Assembly (NCBI RefSeq): GCF_000317435.1
Contig: NC_019751.1
Span: forward strand, 62,001 to 126,000
DNA length: 64,000 nt
Direction of reading: 5' to 3'
Origin: Calothrix sp. PCC 6303
Lineage (GTDB): Bacteria > Cyanobacteriota > Cyanobacteriia > Cyanobacteriales > Nostocaceae
Shown here: one piece after another, positions 16,919 to 26,073 of the stretch
Position numbering within the stretch: the first letter of the stretch is position 1
Layout: each line of letters starts with the position of its first letter
Made by a program: the position numbers and the translations under genes
Notes under the pieces: generated by a model
The model's database searches: none
What the model saw: only the letters and a program-made list of their open reading frames with translations
Told to the model about the DNA's origin: nothing

Positions 16919-17995
16919 ATGCTTGATGCCATTATTATTTTTTCATTCATCCTGGCAGCAGCGGGGGTAGGCTTTTATAGCACCGATTTACTACCAGAAG
17001 GTACTTTAAGTCGGGTATCGAACTTAGAAGCTTTACGGTTTGTAATAGCTGTGTTCGCTGCTATCCTTGGTGGTGCAGTCGGCTTTAGACTTCAAACTGG
17101 CTACCGTCGTCTTGAAGCAAAGTTTCGAGATTTACCATTTGAAGTCATCCTCACCCGCGCTATCGGCTTGGTGATTGGATTGCTGGTGGCAAACTTGATG
17201 CTTGCACCTTTGTTTTTACTGCCCATACCTGTAGATTTTAGCTTTATTAAACCCCTGGTTGCCGTTGTTGGTAGTATTGTTTTGGCATACACAGGGATGA
17301 ATTTAGCTGATACCCATGGTCGTGGATTGTTACGCTTAATTAACCCTAGTACCGTTGAATCGATGTTGGTGGAAGGTACACTAAAGCCAGCAAATACTAA
17401 GGTTTTGGATACGAGTTGTATTATTGATGGTCGGATTGAAACTCTTCTAGAAACAGGATTTTTGGAAGGTCAAATTATTGTCCCTCAATTTGTACTACAA
17501 GAATTACAGCAAGTTGCTGATGCCACAAAGGATCAAAAACGAGTCAGAGGAAGACGCGGTTTAGAAATCCTAAATCGGATGAAAGAACAATATAGCGATC
17601 GCATTGTGATTAATCAAGCCGATTATGACGACATCTCTACTGTAGATGCGAAGTTAGTCAGGTTTGCCCAAGAAATTAATGGTACTCTCCTCACCAACGA
17701 TTACAACTTGTCGAAGGTGGCAAGTGTACAAAAAGTCCCAGTATTAAATGTCAACGATTTAGTCAACGCTGTTCGCCCTAGTTATCTTCCAGGCGATAAT
17801 ATCGATATCAAAGTGCTGAAAGAAGGCAAAGAACCCAGCCAAGGCATCGGGTATCTCGACGATGGCACAATGGTGGTGGTGGAAGAAGGTAGTGGTTACG
17901 TTGGTGGTGAAGTTCGTGTCATTGTCACCAGTGCATTGCAAACTTCCGCTGGAAGAATGATTTTCGCAAAACCTCAAGCCTCAGCTTTAGCTTAA
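16919..17995 (+). CDS. PIN/TRAM domain membrane protein
   Basis: A 358-residue protein like Bacillus YacL and its cyanobacterial relatives. Four hydrophobic helices (about residues 1-22, 40-58, 78-102, 108-128) precede a PIN nuclease domain with acidic residues in LDTSCIIDGR (D164, D170), followed by NDYNLSKVA. A C-terminal TRAM domain (about 285-345) is likely to bind RNA. Membrane-tethered RNA cleavage is the inferred role; the target is unknown. The ATG follows CAGGAAAA. A TATAAT hexamer at 16801-16806 could belong to its promoter, but no -35 box is properly spaced. Confidence 0.9.
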   Translation: MLDAIIIFSFILAAAGVGFYSTDLLPEGTLSRVSNLEALRFVIAVFAAILGGAVGFRLQTGYRRLEAKFRDLPFEVILTRAIGLVIGLLVANLMLAPLFLLPIPVDFSFIKPLVAVVGSIVLAYTGMNLADTHGRGLLRLINPSTVESMLVEGTLKPANTKVLDTSCIIDGRIETLLETGFLEGQIIVPQFVLQELQQVADATKDQKRVRGRRGLEILNRMKEQYSDRIVINQADYDDISTVDAKLVRFAQEINGTLLTNDYNLSKVASVQKVPVLNVNDLVNAVRPSYLPGDNIDIKVLKEGKEPSQGIGYLDDGTMVVVEEGSGYVGGEVRVIVTSALQTSAGRMIFAKPQASALA

Positions 17996-18000
17996 TTTCG

Positions 18001-18080
18001 ATAGCACAACCAATGTTCGCGCTGTAGCCCTGCGGGTATCCTACGGCGCGCATTCCTGTAGGCTAGTCTTTGTGTCAACA
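18001..18080. repeat. GTAGCCCTGCGGG palindrome-rich spacer
   Basis: The gap between convergent genes holds GCTGTAGCCCTGCGGGTATC and CTACGGCGCGC, forming an imperfect hairpin. It is GC-rich compared with its neighbourhood and typical of dispersed cyanobacterial palindromes. It may act as a bidirectional terminator, though there is no clear T tract. Confidence 0.35.
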
Positions 18081-18323
18081 CTAATCCCAACTCGGATCAC
18101 TAAATAGTTGAATTACCAGTTCTTCACTTGCAGGTGGTACAGGACTAATACAAGCGCGAATCACGTCACCACCGACAATTTCTACAGTGCAAGCATGACA
18201 AGAACCCATCAAACAACCTGTTGGAATAAACACACCTACTTTATCAGCAACATCTAGTAGGGATTCTCCAACTTCGGCTTCAACTGTGATGTTATCAGGC
18301 AGAAAACGAATGCTAACAGACAT
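18081..18323 (-). CDS. [2Fe-2S] ferredoxin-like protein
   Basis: An 80-residue protein beginning MSVSIRFLPDNITVEAEVGE. Cluster ligands are C37, C42, C45 (PTGCLMGSCHACTVEI) and C58 (RACISPV). The C-x4-C-x2-C part matches plant-type ferredoxins, but the last cysteine follows after only 12 residues rather than about 29. This resembles short reductase-type [2Fe-2S] domains rather than photosynthetic PetF. The frame stays open for 30 more codons upstream, but that stretch is repeat-derived and MSVSIRF fits the fold's first strand. The partner is unknown. Next upstream is cobQ, 140 bases away. Confidence 0.82.
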   Translation of the reverse strand: MSVSIRFLPDNITVEAEVGESLLDVADKVGVFIPTGCLMGSCHACTVEIVGGDVIRACISPVPPASEELVIQLFSDPSWD

Positions 18324-18423
18324 AATAATTAGGGAATTTGGGAAATTAACTATGGCAAGCTTTGGGCAATCGTTAGGGTAAAACAAAACTTTGAGATTGC
18401 TTCGTTGCCCCATTACAACTTAA

Positions 18424-18455
18424 AAATACGGGGAGACGTTCCACCGAACGTCTCC
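18424..18455 (-). terminator. Hairpin terminator after cobQ
   Basis: GGAGACGTTC at 18432-18441 pairs perfectly with GAACGTCTCC at 18446-18455. On the minus strand the stem is followed by CCGTATTTTT, so it can end cobQ transcription, whose stop lies 8 bases upstream. It belongs to the AGAGACG palindrome family. A copy of the ACTTTGAGATTGCTTC repeat (18380-18405), also found at 48510-48540, lies beside it. Confidence 0.6.
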
Positions 18456-18462
18456 ATCTTCC

Positions 18463-19941
18463 TTAACCCAAAAATGCGGTTAAATCAAGATGTTTCTCCA
18501 CTTCAACTGCTAAAGAATCTAAGAGATTTTCCCGTTGTTCACGGTAGTTTGAAACACCAGTAGGCAAGGATTTTAAACCACGTTGCTGACGTAAACGATT
18601 TAACCAAGCTCTACGCCAAGGACCATTATCAAATATACCGTGTAAATAGGTTCCCCAAACAGATTGACAATTATCAACTAAACCTAAATTAATATCATCA
18701 AACAATGCTTGGAAAGCTTGGTTATCTGTGCCTTGGATTTCGATTCGGGATCTTCCTTGGTGAATTTCAAAGCCAGTTACAGGTAAACCCATTTGGGGAA
18801 AATGGGAAGTAACTTGACGTTGACGGGCGATTTTTTGCCCAGTAATCACAGTTTTGATGGGTAATAGGTTCAATCCTTGATACCTACCCGCTTGTCCTTC
18901 AATACCTTCAGGATCGGCAATCATTTGTCCTAACATTTGATAGCCACCACAGATTCCTAAAACTGTACCACCAGATGCTGCATAATGTTGAATTGCTTCT
19001 GCCATGCCGCTTTTTTGCAGTAACATCAAATCGGGAATGGTGGTTTTGGTACCGGGAAGAATTACTGCATCCGGATGTCCTAAATCTTGTTTAGGGCTGA
19101 GATATTTAACTGATACAGTGGGTTCAGATTCTAGGGGATCAAAATCAGTAAAGTTGGAAATTCGAGGCAAACGAACCACAGCAATATTCAAATCACTGTT
19201 TTGTTTATCTGGTTTACGTTCGAGCAAATCTAGGGAATCTTCCGCAGGAAAAACCTGTTCCATGTAAGGAATAACACCTAAAACAGGAATTCCTGTACGT
19301 TCTTCTAACCATTTCAAGCCAGGTTCCAGAATTGATATTTGTCCTCGGAACTTGTTAATGACAATACCTTTAATCAGAGCGCGTTCATCGGGATCTAATA
19401 ATTCTAAAGTCCCTACTACGTGAGCAAAAGCACCACCTCGTTCGATGTCAACTACCAAAATAGTTGCAGCATTGAGATGTTTTGCTATCCGCATGTTTGT
19501 TAAGTCGCGGTGTTTAAGGTTAATTTCCGCAGGACTTCCAGCACCTTCACAAACTAGTAAGTCAAATTCGGTTTGCAGGTGTTGTAAAGATTCTTCAATG
19601 GAGCGCCAGCCCAAATCAAAATATTGCTCATAATATTCATTGGCGTTAACTCTGCCAATAGGTTTACCCTTCATAATGACTTGGGATGTCATGTCACCTT
19701 GGGGTTTGAGCAAAATTGGGTTCATTTCTACCCAGGGTACCACTCCGGCAGCCCATGCTTGTACAGCTTGTGCGTAACCAATTTCACCACCAGTGGGAGT
19801 GACGTAGGAATTCAAAGCCATATTTTGACCCTTAAAAGGAGCCACCCGCCAACCACGTCGTGATAAAATGCGACAAATAGCTGTAGTTAAGAGTGATTTT
19901 CCTGCGTGGGATGTTGTTCCCACTACCATAATTGCTTTCAT
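18463..19941 (-). CDS. cobQ: Cobyric acid synthase
   Basis: CobQ amidates four side chains of adenosylcobyrinic a,c-diamide with glutamine and ATP in B12 (here probably pseudocobalamin) synthesis. The 492-residue protein has the DTBS-like ATP-binding half starting MKAIMVVGTTSHAGKSLLTT (P-loop). A type-1 glutamine amidotransferase half follows, with the nucleophile cysteine in VLGICGGYQML and the histidine of the triad in WGTYLHGIFDN. Length is normal. It is on the minus strand and divergent from the HAD gene. No cobalamin riboswitch was recognised in the 364-base upstream gap. Confidence 0.96.
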   Translation of the reverse strand: MKAIMVVGTTSHAGKSLLTTAICRILSRRGWRVAPFKGQNMALNSYVTPTGGEIGYAQAVQAWAAGVVPWVEMNPILLKPQGDMTSQVIMKGKPIGRVNANEYYEQYFDLGWRSIEESLQHLQTEFDLLVCEGAGSPAEINLKHRDLTNMRIAKHLNAATILVVDIERGGAFAHVVGTLELLDPDERALIKGIVINKFRGQISILEPGLKWLEERTGIPVLGVIPYMEQVFPAEDSLDLLERKPDKQNSDLNIAVVRLPRISNFTDFDPLESEPTVSVKYLSPKQDLGHPDAVILPGTKTTIPDLMLLQKSGMAEAIQHYAASGGTVLGICGGYQMLGQMIADPEGIEGQAGRYQGLNLLPIKTVITGQKIARQRQVTSHFPQMGLPVTGFEIHQGRSRIEIQGTDNQAFQALFDDINLGLVDNCQSVWGTYLHGIFDNGPWRRAWLNRLRQQRGLKSLPTGVSNYREQRENLLDSLAVEVEKHLDLTAFLG

Positions 19942-20305
19942 AATTTAACGTATGTATGAATTTTTCTAGATAAGGTCTGAATTTTAAAAACATAACTGTA
20001 ACATAGCTAACAAAGCCAGAATGCGGAATTGCTGGATGTATGTCCTAGTGAATACTGCTAGTACAAACCTGAATCAGCACAAAGCTATGTTAAAGAATCT
20101 ATAAACTTGGATGCACCCCTCCGTATTTATTGTTCCCTTTTATCTCTTCGTCTTAACTTTAATTTTCTAATTTTAGTGTTGTATTGAGACTTGTGGGTAA
20201 TATTCCAACATGAAATACGGGAAATCAAAGCTAAAACCGAGTTTTCTAATTTCGCTATTTCCTTACTAACTAAGAATTACAATTTTCAACACCCACCTAG
20301 TTACT
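19942..20305. other. Intergenic region between cobQ and HAD gene
   Basis: This 364-bp divergent promoter region is AT-rich. Neither a B12-box, a stable hairpin, nor convincing paired promoter boxes could be recognised by eye. Confidence 0.5.
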
Positions 20306-21055
20306 ATGCTCAATTTGAGTAAAATTCGTCTGATTGCAACTGATATGGATGGAACGCTTACCACTAGAGGGAAGTTTAGCAGTAGGCTTTTAGAGACTTT
20401 TAATATTTTAAAGCTTCAGGGGATAGAAGTCTTAATTGTGACTGGTAGGAGTGCTGGATGGGTCAGCGGCATTGTAAACTATCTCGGTGTGGTGGGGGCT
20501 ATAGCTGAAAATGGCGGACTATATTACCATGGTTCTTTTGAGAATGGATTAGCATTAACTTCAATTGCGAATATTACCGAACATCGCCACCAGTTACAAA
20601 TAGCTTTTTCCCAACTCCAAACCAAATTTCCCCAAATCCGTGAGTCTACTGATAACCGCTTCCGCGTAACTGATTGGACTTTTGATGTTGCTGGGTTACA
20701 TCGAGATGATTTAGTTATTCTCAAAAATATGTGTGAAGAAATGGGTTGGGGTTTGACTTATAGTACTGTACAGTGTCACATCAAACCCCAAGGGCAAGAT
20801 AAAGCCATAGGTTTAGCGCGGGTTTTAGAGAAATATTTTCCCCAATACACAGTAAATCAAGTTGTGACTGTGGGTGATAGCCCTAATGATGAAAGTTTAT
20901 TTGATGCTAGTTATTTTCCGTTGTCGGTGGGTGTGGCAAATATCTCGGAATATTTAGAAAGTTTACAGCATCGACCTGTGTATATTACTAAAGCAACCGA
21001 GGGTGAAGGGTTTTGCGAATTAGCAGAATTGATTCTTCAAAGCCTACTTAGCTAG
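20306..21055 (+). CDS. HAD-IIB (Cof-type) phosphatase
   Basis: A 249-residue HAD hydrolase. Motif I is DMDGTL (residues 13-18, nucleophile D13), motif II is VTGRS, and the C-terminal motif III/IV is VTVGDSPNDESLFD. The C2-type cap in the middle places it in the Cof/sucrose-phosphatase-like group. Substrates in this family are sugar phosphates or phosphoglycolate, but sequence does not decide which. Its stop overlaps the stop of the convergent iron permease gene by 8 bases (21048-21055). Confidence 0.87.
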   Translation: MLNLSKIRLIATDMDGTLTTRGKFSSRLLETFNILKLQGIEVLIVTGRSAGWVSGIVNYLGVVGAIAENGGLYYHGSFENGLALTSIANITEHRHQLQIAFSQLQTKFPQIRESTDNRFRVTDWTFDVAGLHRDDLVILKNMCEEMGWGLTYSTVQCHIKPQGQDKAIGLARVLEKYFPQYTVNQVVTVGDSPNDESLFDASYFPLSVGVANISEYLESLQHRPVYITKATEGEGFCELAELILQSLLS

Positions 21056-21977
21056 GATTAATCTTTGCTTTATTTGTTGACTTTAATTGTGCAGGTTGTT
21101 CAAGACTACGGAAATATAAACCACCAACAATTATCCAAAAAACAATATACCCGATTGCTTGAACTAAGTAGAGTTTTTGGGTATAACCAAATAAAGTTTT
21201 GAGTAAGATACCGGGAAACTGACGATCTGGTAAAATGGTTGATAAATCCCAAATTTGAGTACCCAGAATACAGGAAGTGGTTTGTGTTGGGCAAAGGAAA
21301 TTAGGACTAATGTGGCTATATGCGATCGCAGCTGCATCCAAATGACGGAAAACCGAAATCACTAATCCAGAAACAATTAACAGCAGCAGTATACCCATCG
21401 TTTGGAAAAACTGACTCAAATTGATGCGGATACTCCATTTAAACAGCAGCATCCCCACTAAAACAGCCATACTTAATCCAGCGATTGCCCCAAATACAGG
21501 TGTCCAACCTGTTTGAAACTTAGCGATGATAAATATAGCTGTTTCCAAACCTTCCCGAAACACAGCAATAAAAATCAGGCTAAAAATTCCCCAAGCTGCT
21601 CGATTATCATCCCCCAAAGCATTTTTAACAGAACTTTGGATTTCAGATTTCAGGAATTTGGCTTGTTGTGTCATCCAAATCAGCATCCAACTGAGCATAC
21701 TAATGGCAATTACACCTAATCCAACTTCAAACAGTTGTTTGAAAACTGGTGCATACAGCAAATCAGATGTTTGTAAACCCTGGATTCCCATATTTAGGAC
21801 TAAACCGACGGCAAAACTAGCTAAAGTCGCAGTCATGATTCCTAGATATACCCATCGATGCAATTTTTGCTGTTCAGCTTGCTGAAGATATGCAAAGACA
21901 ATACCCACAACTAAAGCGGCTTCTACACCTTCTCTGAGGGTAATCAAGAAGGTTGGTAATGCAGAACTCCAATTCAT
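21048..21977 (-). CDS. FTR1-family iron permease
   Basis: A 309-residue membrane protein with about seven helices. It carries the two REGxE iron-binding motifs, REGVE at 15-19 and REGLE at 141-145. FTR1/EfeU permeases import iron, usually with a multicopper ferroxidase or an EfeO/EfeB partner, neither of which is adjacent. The start region is covered by a 13-bp tandem duplication (21969-21994) that creates a second upstream ATG out of frame. The ATG at 21977 is used because only it opens the REGVE frame. No Shine-Dalgarno site is visible. Iron (Fur) control is likely from the family, but no clear Fur box was found. Confidence 0.9.
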   Translation of the reverse strand: MNWSSALPTFLITLREGVEAALVVGIVFAYLQQAEQQKLHRWVYLGIMTATLASFAVGLVLNMGIQGLQTSDLLYAPVFKQLFEVGLGVIAISMLSWMLIWMTQQAKFLKSEIQSSVKNALGDDNRAAWGIFSLIFIAVFREGLETAIFIIAKFQTGWTPVFGAIAGLSMAVLVGMLLFKWSIRINLSQFFQTMGILLLLIVSGLVISVFRHLDAAAIAYSHISPNFLCPTQTTSCILGTQIWDLSTILPDRQFPGILLKTLFGYTQKLYLVQAIGYIVFWIIVGGLYFRSLEQPAQLKSTNKAKINPS

Positions 21978-21994
21978 ATAACCAATTCATATAA
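21969..21994. repeat. 13-bp tandem duplication over the FTR1 start codon
   Basis: CCAATTCATATAA occurs twice in direct succession (21969-21981 and 21982-21994). On the coding strand this duplicates ATGAATTGG, giving two ATGs 13 bases apart and in different frames. Confidence 0.85.
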
Positions 21995-22178
21995 ATTTAT
22001 ATTATATTGCTTTTGTAGTATGTGTTTCTGGGGTTTACTAAAATTAAGCCGTTTAGATATAGGTTCAATGATCGCAGCATCAGATGTAACGGATTTAGAA
22101 GTGGAAAGTTAAATCTCAATTGTTCTCCCGCTTGCGATATGCTGGGAAAGTGGAGAAATATGCCAAATAAAAGTGAAG

Positions 22179-23345
22179 ATGAAGCTGGCGGAACGTGTTA
22201 GTCAGGTAGCGCCTTCTATTACCTTAGCCATCGCAGCGAAAGCTAAGGCAATGAAGGCAGAAGGAATTGATGTTTGTAGCTTTAGCGCGGGGGAACCGGA
22301 TTTTGATACCCCAAACCACATTAAAGCTGCGGCAGAGAAGGCTTTGGCAGAAGGCAAGACTAAATATGGTCCCGCTTCTGGTGAGCCTTTGTTACGAAAT
22401 GCGATCGCGCACAAGCTCAAAACCGAAAATAATCTAGATTACAAAGCCGAAAATGTTATCGTCACCAATGGCGGTAAGCATTCTTTGTTTAATCTCATAC
22501 TTGCGTTGATTGAAGCTGGGGACGAGGTAATTATCCCTGCACCCTACTGGTTGAGCTATCCAGAGATGGTGACACTGGCGGGTGGTAAGTCTGTAATTGT
22601 CCAGACAACTGCTGCAACTGGATATAAAATTACACCAGAACAGTTGCGACAAGCAATTACTCCAAAAACCAAGTTATTTATCCTCAATTCGCCATCCAAT
22701 CCTACAGGGATGGTATATACCCCCGATGAGATGCTAGAACTAGCTAAAATCATCGTTGAAAAGGATATTTTAGTAGTTTCTGACGAAATTTACGAAAAGA
22801 TTCTTTACGACGGTACAAAGCATATCAGCATCGGTTCGTTGAATGAGGAAATTTTCCGCCGCACCATTATTAGTAATGGTTTTGCCAAGGGTTACTCAAT
22901 GACGGGTTGGCGGATTGGCTATTTAGCCGGACCATTAGAATTAATTAAGGCAACCATTACGATTCAAAGTCACAGCACATCAAATGTTTGTACTTTTGCC
23001 CAATATGGTGCTGTAGAAGCGTTATCGGGTTCCCAAGATTGCGTCGAGGAAATGCGACAAGCTTTTGCCAAGCGTCGGGAAGTCATGTTTAACCGCATCA
23101 ACACTATTCCCGGTTTGAGTTGCCTTCAACCGGATGGTGCATTTTACTTGTTTCCAGATATCACGAAAACAGGATTAACATCGCTGGATTTTTCCAACGC
23201 TTTACTAGAATCGGAAAAAGTCGCAGTTATTCCCGGTATCGCCTTTGGTGCCGATGATAACATTCGTTTGTCCTATGCTACTGATATGGAAACAATTGAA
23301 AAAGGCATGGATAGGTTAGAGAAGTTTGTCAAATCCAAAATTTGA
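22179..23345 (+). CDS. aspC: Aspartate aminotransferase (class I/II)
   Basis: A 388-residue PLP-dependent aminotransferase. The Schiff-base lysine is K237 in [27 protein letters not shown] (171-177), VSDEIYEKI and the final RLSYA arginine motif are present. Its Igamma-type sequence ([17 protein letters not shown] start) is the common cyanobacterial aspartate, possibly prephenate, aminotransferase. It links oxaloacetate/aspartate with glutamate/2-oxoglutarate. The frame opens with a GTG two codons earlier (22173), but the ATG at 22179 fits family alignments. The 200-bp upstream region shows no strong promoter. Confidence 0.92.
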   Translation: MKLAERVSQVAPSITLAIAAKAKAMKAEGIDVCSFSAGEPDFDTPNHIKAAAEKALAEGKTKYGPASGEPLLRNAIAHKLKTENNLDYKAENVIVTNGGKHSLFNLILALIEAGDEVIIPAPYWLSYPEMVTLAGGKSVIVQTTAATGYKITPEQLRQAITPKTKLFILNSPSNPTGMVYTPDEMLELAKIIVEKDILVVSDEIYEKILYDGTKHISIGSLNEEIFRRTIISNGFAKGYSMTGWRIGYLAGPLELIKATITIQSHSTSNVCTFAQYGAVEALSGSQDCVEEMRQAFAKRREVMFNRINTIPGLSCLQPDGAFYLFPDITKTGLTSLDFSNALLESEKVAVIPGIAFGADDNIRLSYATDMETIEKGMDRLEKFVKSKI

Positions 23346-23405
23346 TCTTTACCTGTTCCCTGTTCCCTATTCCCTGTTTGCTATCTACTGTTCCCTATTC
23401 CCTAT
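23346..23405. repeat. TTCCCTG/TTCCCTA heptamer repeats (STRR)
   Basis: Short runs of TTCCCTG and TTCCCTA (about six units, partly in tandem) fill the gap between two convergent genes. They extend into the last codons of the glycosyltransferase gene, whose stop codon lies within the repeat. Such heptanucleotide short tandem repeats are characteristic of heterocystous cyanobacteria. Confidence 0.75.
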
Positions 23406-24595
23406 TTCAAAAATCCCATTTCCTGCAAACCCTGACGTAACCTGACAGCTTCGTTAGGGTTATGGGTTTCGTGAAGAGAGATAGCTTTATTAAATGCTGG
23501 TAAAGCTGCCTTCACATTGCCAATTTTTAACCAAGCTACACCGAGATTTTGGTATGCATCGGCGTAGTTAGGGTTCAATTGTATGGCTTTCTGGTAAGAT
23601 GCGATCGCATCCACAAACAAACCCATGGCTTTGAGTACTAATCCTAAATTATAATGACCAGCAGCAAAATTAGGATCAATACGAATTGTCATACTGTACG
23701 CCATTTTCGCATTTTTCAGATCACCAGCTTCTTTAAATAAGCTACCTAGGTTATTATACGCTCCCAATTTCAGCATCGGGAAAACAACTAGTTTAGTTGC
23801 CGCTTGATAATGAATCAAAGCTTGCTTAATATTTTGAGCATGAGTATAGCCAATTCCCAAATGATAATGTAACTCATACATTAAATCAGAATTTGCCTGT
23901 TTTGATGCAATTCCTCGCAACAGTAATTGAATTCCATCATTCACTCTACCCGACTCAATATATAATGCTCCCAACTTACTACAAACATAAGGATCATGAT
24001 GATTATTGGCGATAAAATTCTCCATTGCTACTTGAGCCTTAGCAAATTTATCTTGTTGATTAATTATGTCCTTTTGGTATCCATCATGTAAAATACCCAC
24101 CTCTGTTAAATGACCAATTTGCCAATAAGGTTCTTTGTGTAAAATCTCACTAATACTATCATCTACAATCGCATGATATGGACGTGTAAAACTAATTTCC
24201 GGATGTCTCCGAAACAGCCTAGAAACTAATGAATATGGTGATTGATGAGCGCCAATTTCTTGACGCAGTAAATTAATTAATATGTAATCATCCATCTTCA
24301 TCACTTCTTGAATATGTGGGATGATTTTTGGTGATAAAACTTCATCTGCATCCAAAACTAAAATCCAGTCACCTGTCGCATATTTCAGCGCTTCATTCCT
24401 TGCCACACTAAAATCATGATTCCATCCATAACTTTCTACTCTTGCCCCAAAACTTTGAGCAATTTCGATAGTTTTATCTTCAGAACCCGTATCCACTATG
24501 ATAATTTCATCAATCAGATTTTTCGCACTGTTAAGACATTTAGCCAGCCGACTTTCTTCATCCTTAACAATCATGCATAAACTAAGTTTTGTCAT
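23402..24595 (-). CDS. GT2 glycosyltransferase with TPR tail
   Basis: A 397-residue protein. Residues 1-220 form a family 2 glycosyltransferase domain starting TKLSLCMIVKDEESRLAKCL, with IVDTGSEDKT and the metal-binding DADE motif in WILVLDADEVL. Residues about 240-395 hold TPR units (e.g. AAGHYNLGLVLKAMG, ADAYQNLGVAWLKIG). This architecture (SunS-like GT2 plus TPR) is common in cyanobacteria and may modify proteins or polysaccharide. The acceptor is unknown. The last codons overlap a heptamer repeat tract, so the C-terminus may vary between strains. Confidence 0.87.
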   Translation of the reverse strand: MTKLSLCMIVKDEESRLAKCLNSAKNLIDEIIIVDTGSEDKTIEIAQSFGARVESYGWNHDFSVARNEALKYATGDWILVLDADEVLSPKIIPHIQEVMKMDDYILINLLRQEIGAHQSPYSLVSRLFRRHPEISFTRPYHAIVDDSISEILHKEPYWQIGHLTEVGILHDGYQKDIINQQDKFAKAQVAMENFIANNHHDPYVCSKLGALYIESGRVNDGIQLLLRGIASKQANSDLMYELHYHLGIGYTHAQNIKQALIHYQAATKLVVFPMLKLGAYNNLGSLFKEAGDLKNAKMAYSMTIRIDPNFAAGHYNLGLVLKAMGLFVDAIASYQKAIQLNPNYADAYQNLGVAWLKIGNVKAALPAFNKAISLHETHNPNEAVRLRQGLQEMGFLK

Positions 24596-24841
24596 AGTTA
24601 TTAATCTTTCTGTTTTTGCATAAAACTATTACCAGACGGCTGTAACATAATTACCATAATTATGATTAACTTGATTCTCCAAAGATGTCGTATGACCGAC
24701 AAACCTTCATCATATTTTATCAAGATTTGTGGTATACATTAGTCATTTTCAGTTAATCCCAGTTAAGTATAGCATCACCCAATATTTTTACAGGTAAAAT
24801 TTTCCTTTTCTCATCTACATAATATCTCAGGAGTATTCCGA

Positions 24842-25831
24842 GTGAATTCCAGCCTTATCCTATCCAACATTCTTAATCCACCAGTGTTGTTTTTCTTTCT
24901 GGGGATGTTAGCTATATTTGTCAAATCAGACTTAGAAATCCCGGCACCATTACCAAAATTATTCTCCCTCTATTTACTTTTAGCAATTGGATTTAAAGGT
25001 GGTTATGAATTAGGTGAGAGTGGCATTAGTCAGGAGGTATTAATAACACTATTCGCCGCTGTAGTTATGGCTTGTGGAATCCCTATTTATTCATTCTTTA
25101 TTCTCAAAATTAAGCTTGATACCTATAATGCAGCCGCAATTGCTGCAACCTATGGTTCTACTAGTGCCGTGACTTTTATTACTGCTCAATCATTTTTAAA
25201 GGTTTTAAATATCAACACTAATGGCTATATGGTAGCAGCATTAGCCTTGATGGAATCCCCTGCGATTATTATGGGAATTTTATTAATTAAAATATTTAAC
25301 CGCAATAAAACTGAAGAAACAGAAAATCAAACTGGATTTTGGCAAGAAGTATTAAAGGAAGCATTTTTGAATGGTTCAGTTTTTTTATTAATTGGTAGTG
25401 TGATTATTGGAATTTTAACCGGTGAAAAAGGTTGGGAAAAATTACAACCCTTTACTCAAGGTATTTTTTACGGAGTCTTATCCTTTTTCTTATTAGATAT
25501 GGGGATGGTTGCAGCACGTCGCATCAAAGATTTGGGTAATACAGGTTCCTTTCTAATTATATTCTCCATACTTATGCCTGTTGCTAATGCAATTGTCGGG
25601 ATAATTATCGCTAAAGTTATTGGTATTCCCCAGGGAAATGCTCTATTATTCGCTGTTTTGTGCGCTAGTGCTTCCTATATAGCAGTTCCTGCTGCAATGA
25701 GGATTACAGTTCCGGAAGCAAACCCCAGTTTGTATGTATCAATGGCTTTAGCATTAACTTTTCCCTTTAATATCATTGTGGGAATTCCTTTGTATATGAA
25801 TATTGTCAAAGCTATAGGAATTGGTATGTAG
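24842..25831 (+). CDS. SbtA-family sodium-dependent bicarbonate permease
   Basis: A 329-residue membrane protein with about ten helices in two inverted halves, matching the SbtA (DUF897) family. It shares the FKGGYELGESG and YGSTSAVTF segments and a C-terminal SYIAVPAAMRITVPEANPS block that corresponds to the bicarbonate/Na+ site region. It is shorter than classical SbtA (about 370 residues) because the cytosolic loop between halves is brief, and no sbtB partner lies beside it. It could therefore be a paralogue with a different anion. GTG start at 24842 with an AGGAG site 9 bases upstream. The next gene, pcxA, also concerns inorganic-carbon physiology. Confidence 0.83.
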   Translation: MNSSLILSNILNPPVLFFFLGMLAIFVKSDLEIPAPLPKLFSLYLLLAIGFKGGYELGESGISQEVLITLFAAVVMACGIPIYSFFILKIKLDTYNAAAIAATYGSTSAVTFITAQSFLKVLNINTNGYMVAALALMESPAIIMGILLIKIFNRNKTEETENQTGFWQEVLKEAFLNGSVFLLIGSVIIGILTGEKGWEKLQPFTQGIFYGVLSFFLLDMGMVAARRIKDLGNTGSFLIIFSILMPVANAIVGIIIAKVIGIPQGNALLFAVLCASASYIAVPAAMRITVPEANPSLYVSMALALTFPFNIIVGIPLYMNIVKAIGIGM

Positions 25832-26073
25832 AATTGTTCAGGTTGCTAAAATTTGTACTTTTCAGGAAAAGAATTAGTTTTTTTGAATATTTTGGTTTGC
25901 TAAGAGGGATTTTTCATAGCTTCAATAACACGCAGATTTAGAAAGACATCATATCTATAGGGCTACTATAGGGCTACTATTTGATTTTTTCCTGTACTGA
26001 TTTATTTTATTTTTTTATAGTCACAAATTCAATATTTACTTGTTAGACTTAACAGTAAATAAAGATAGTTCCT

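Noticed and set aside
18324-18413. N-terminal extension of the ferredoxin-like protein
   Set aside because: The extra 30 codons overlap a dispersed repeat and do not match the fold; ATG at 18323 is more likely.
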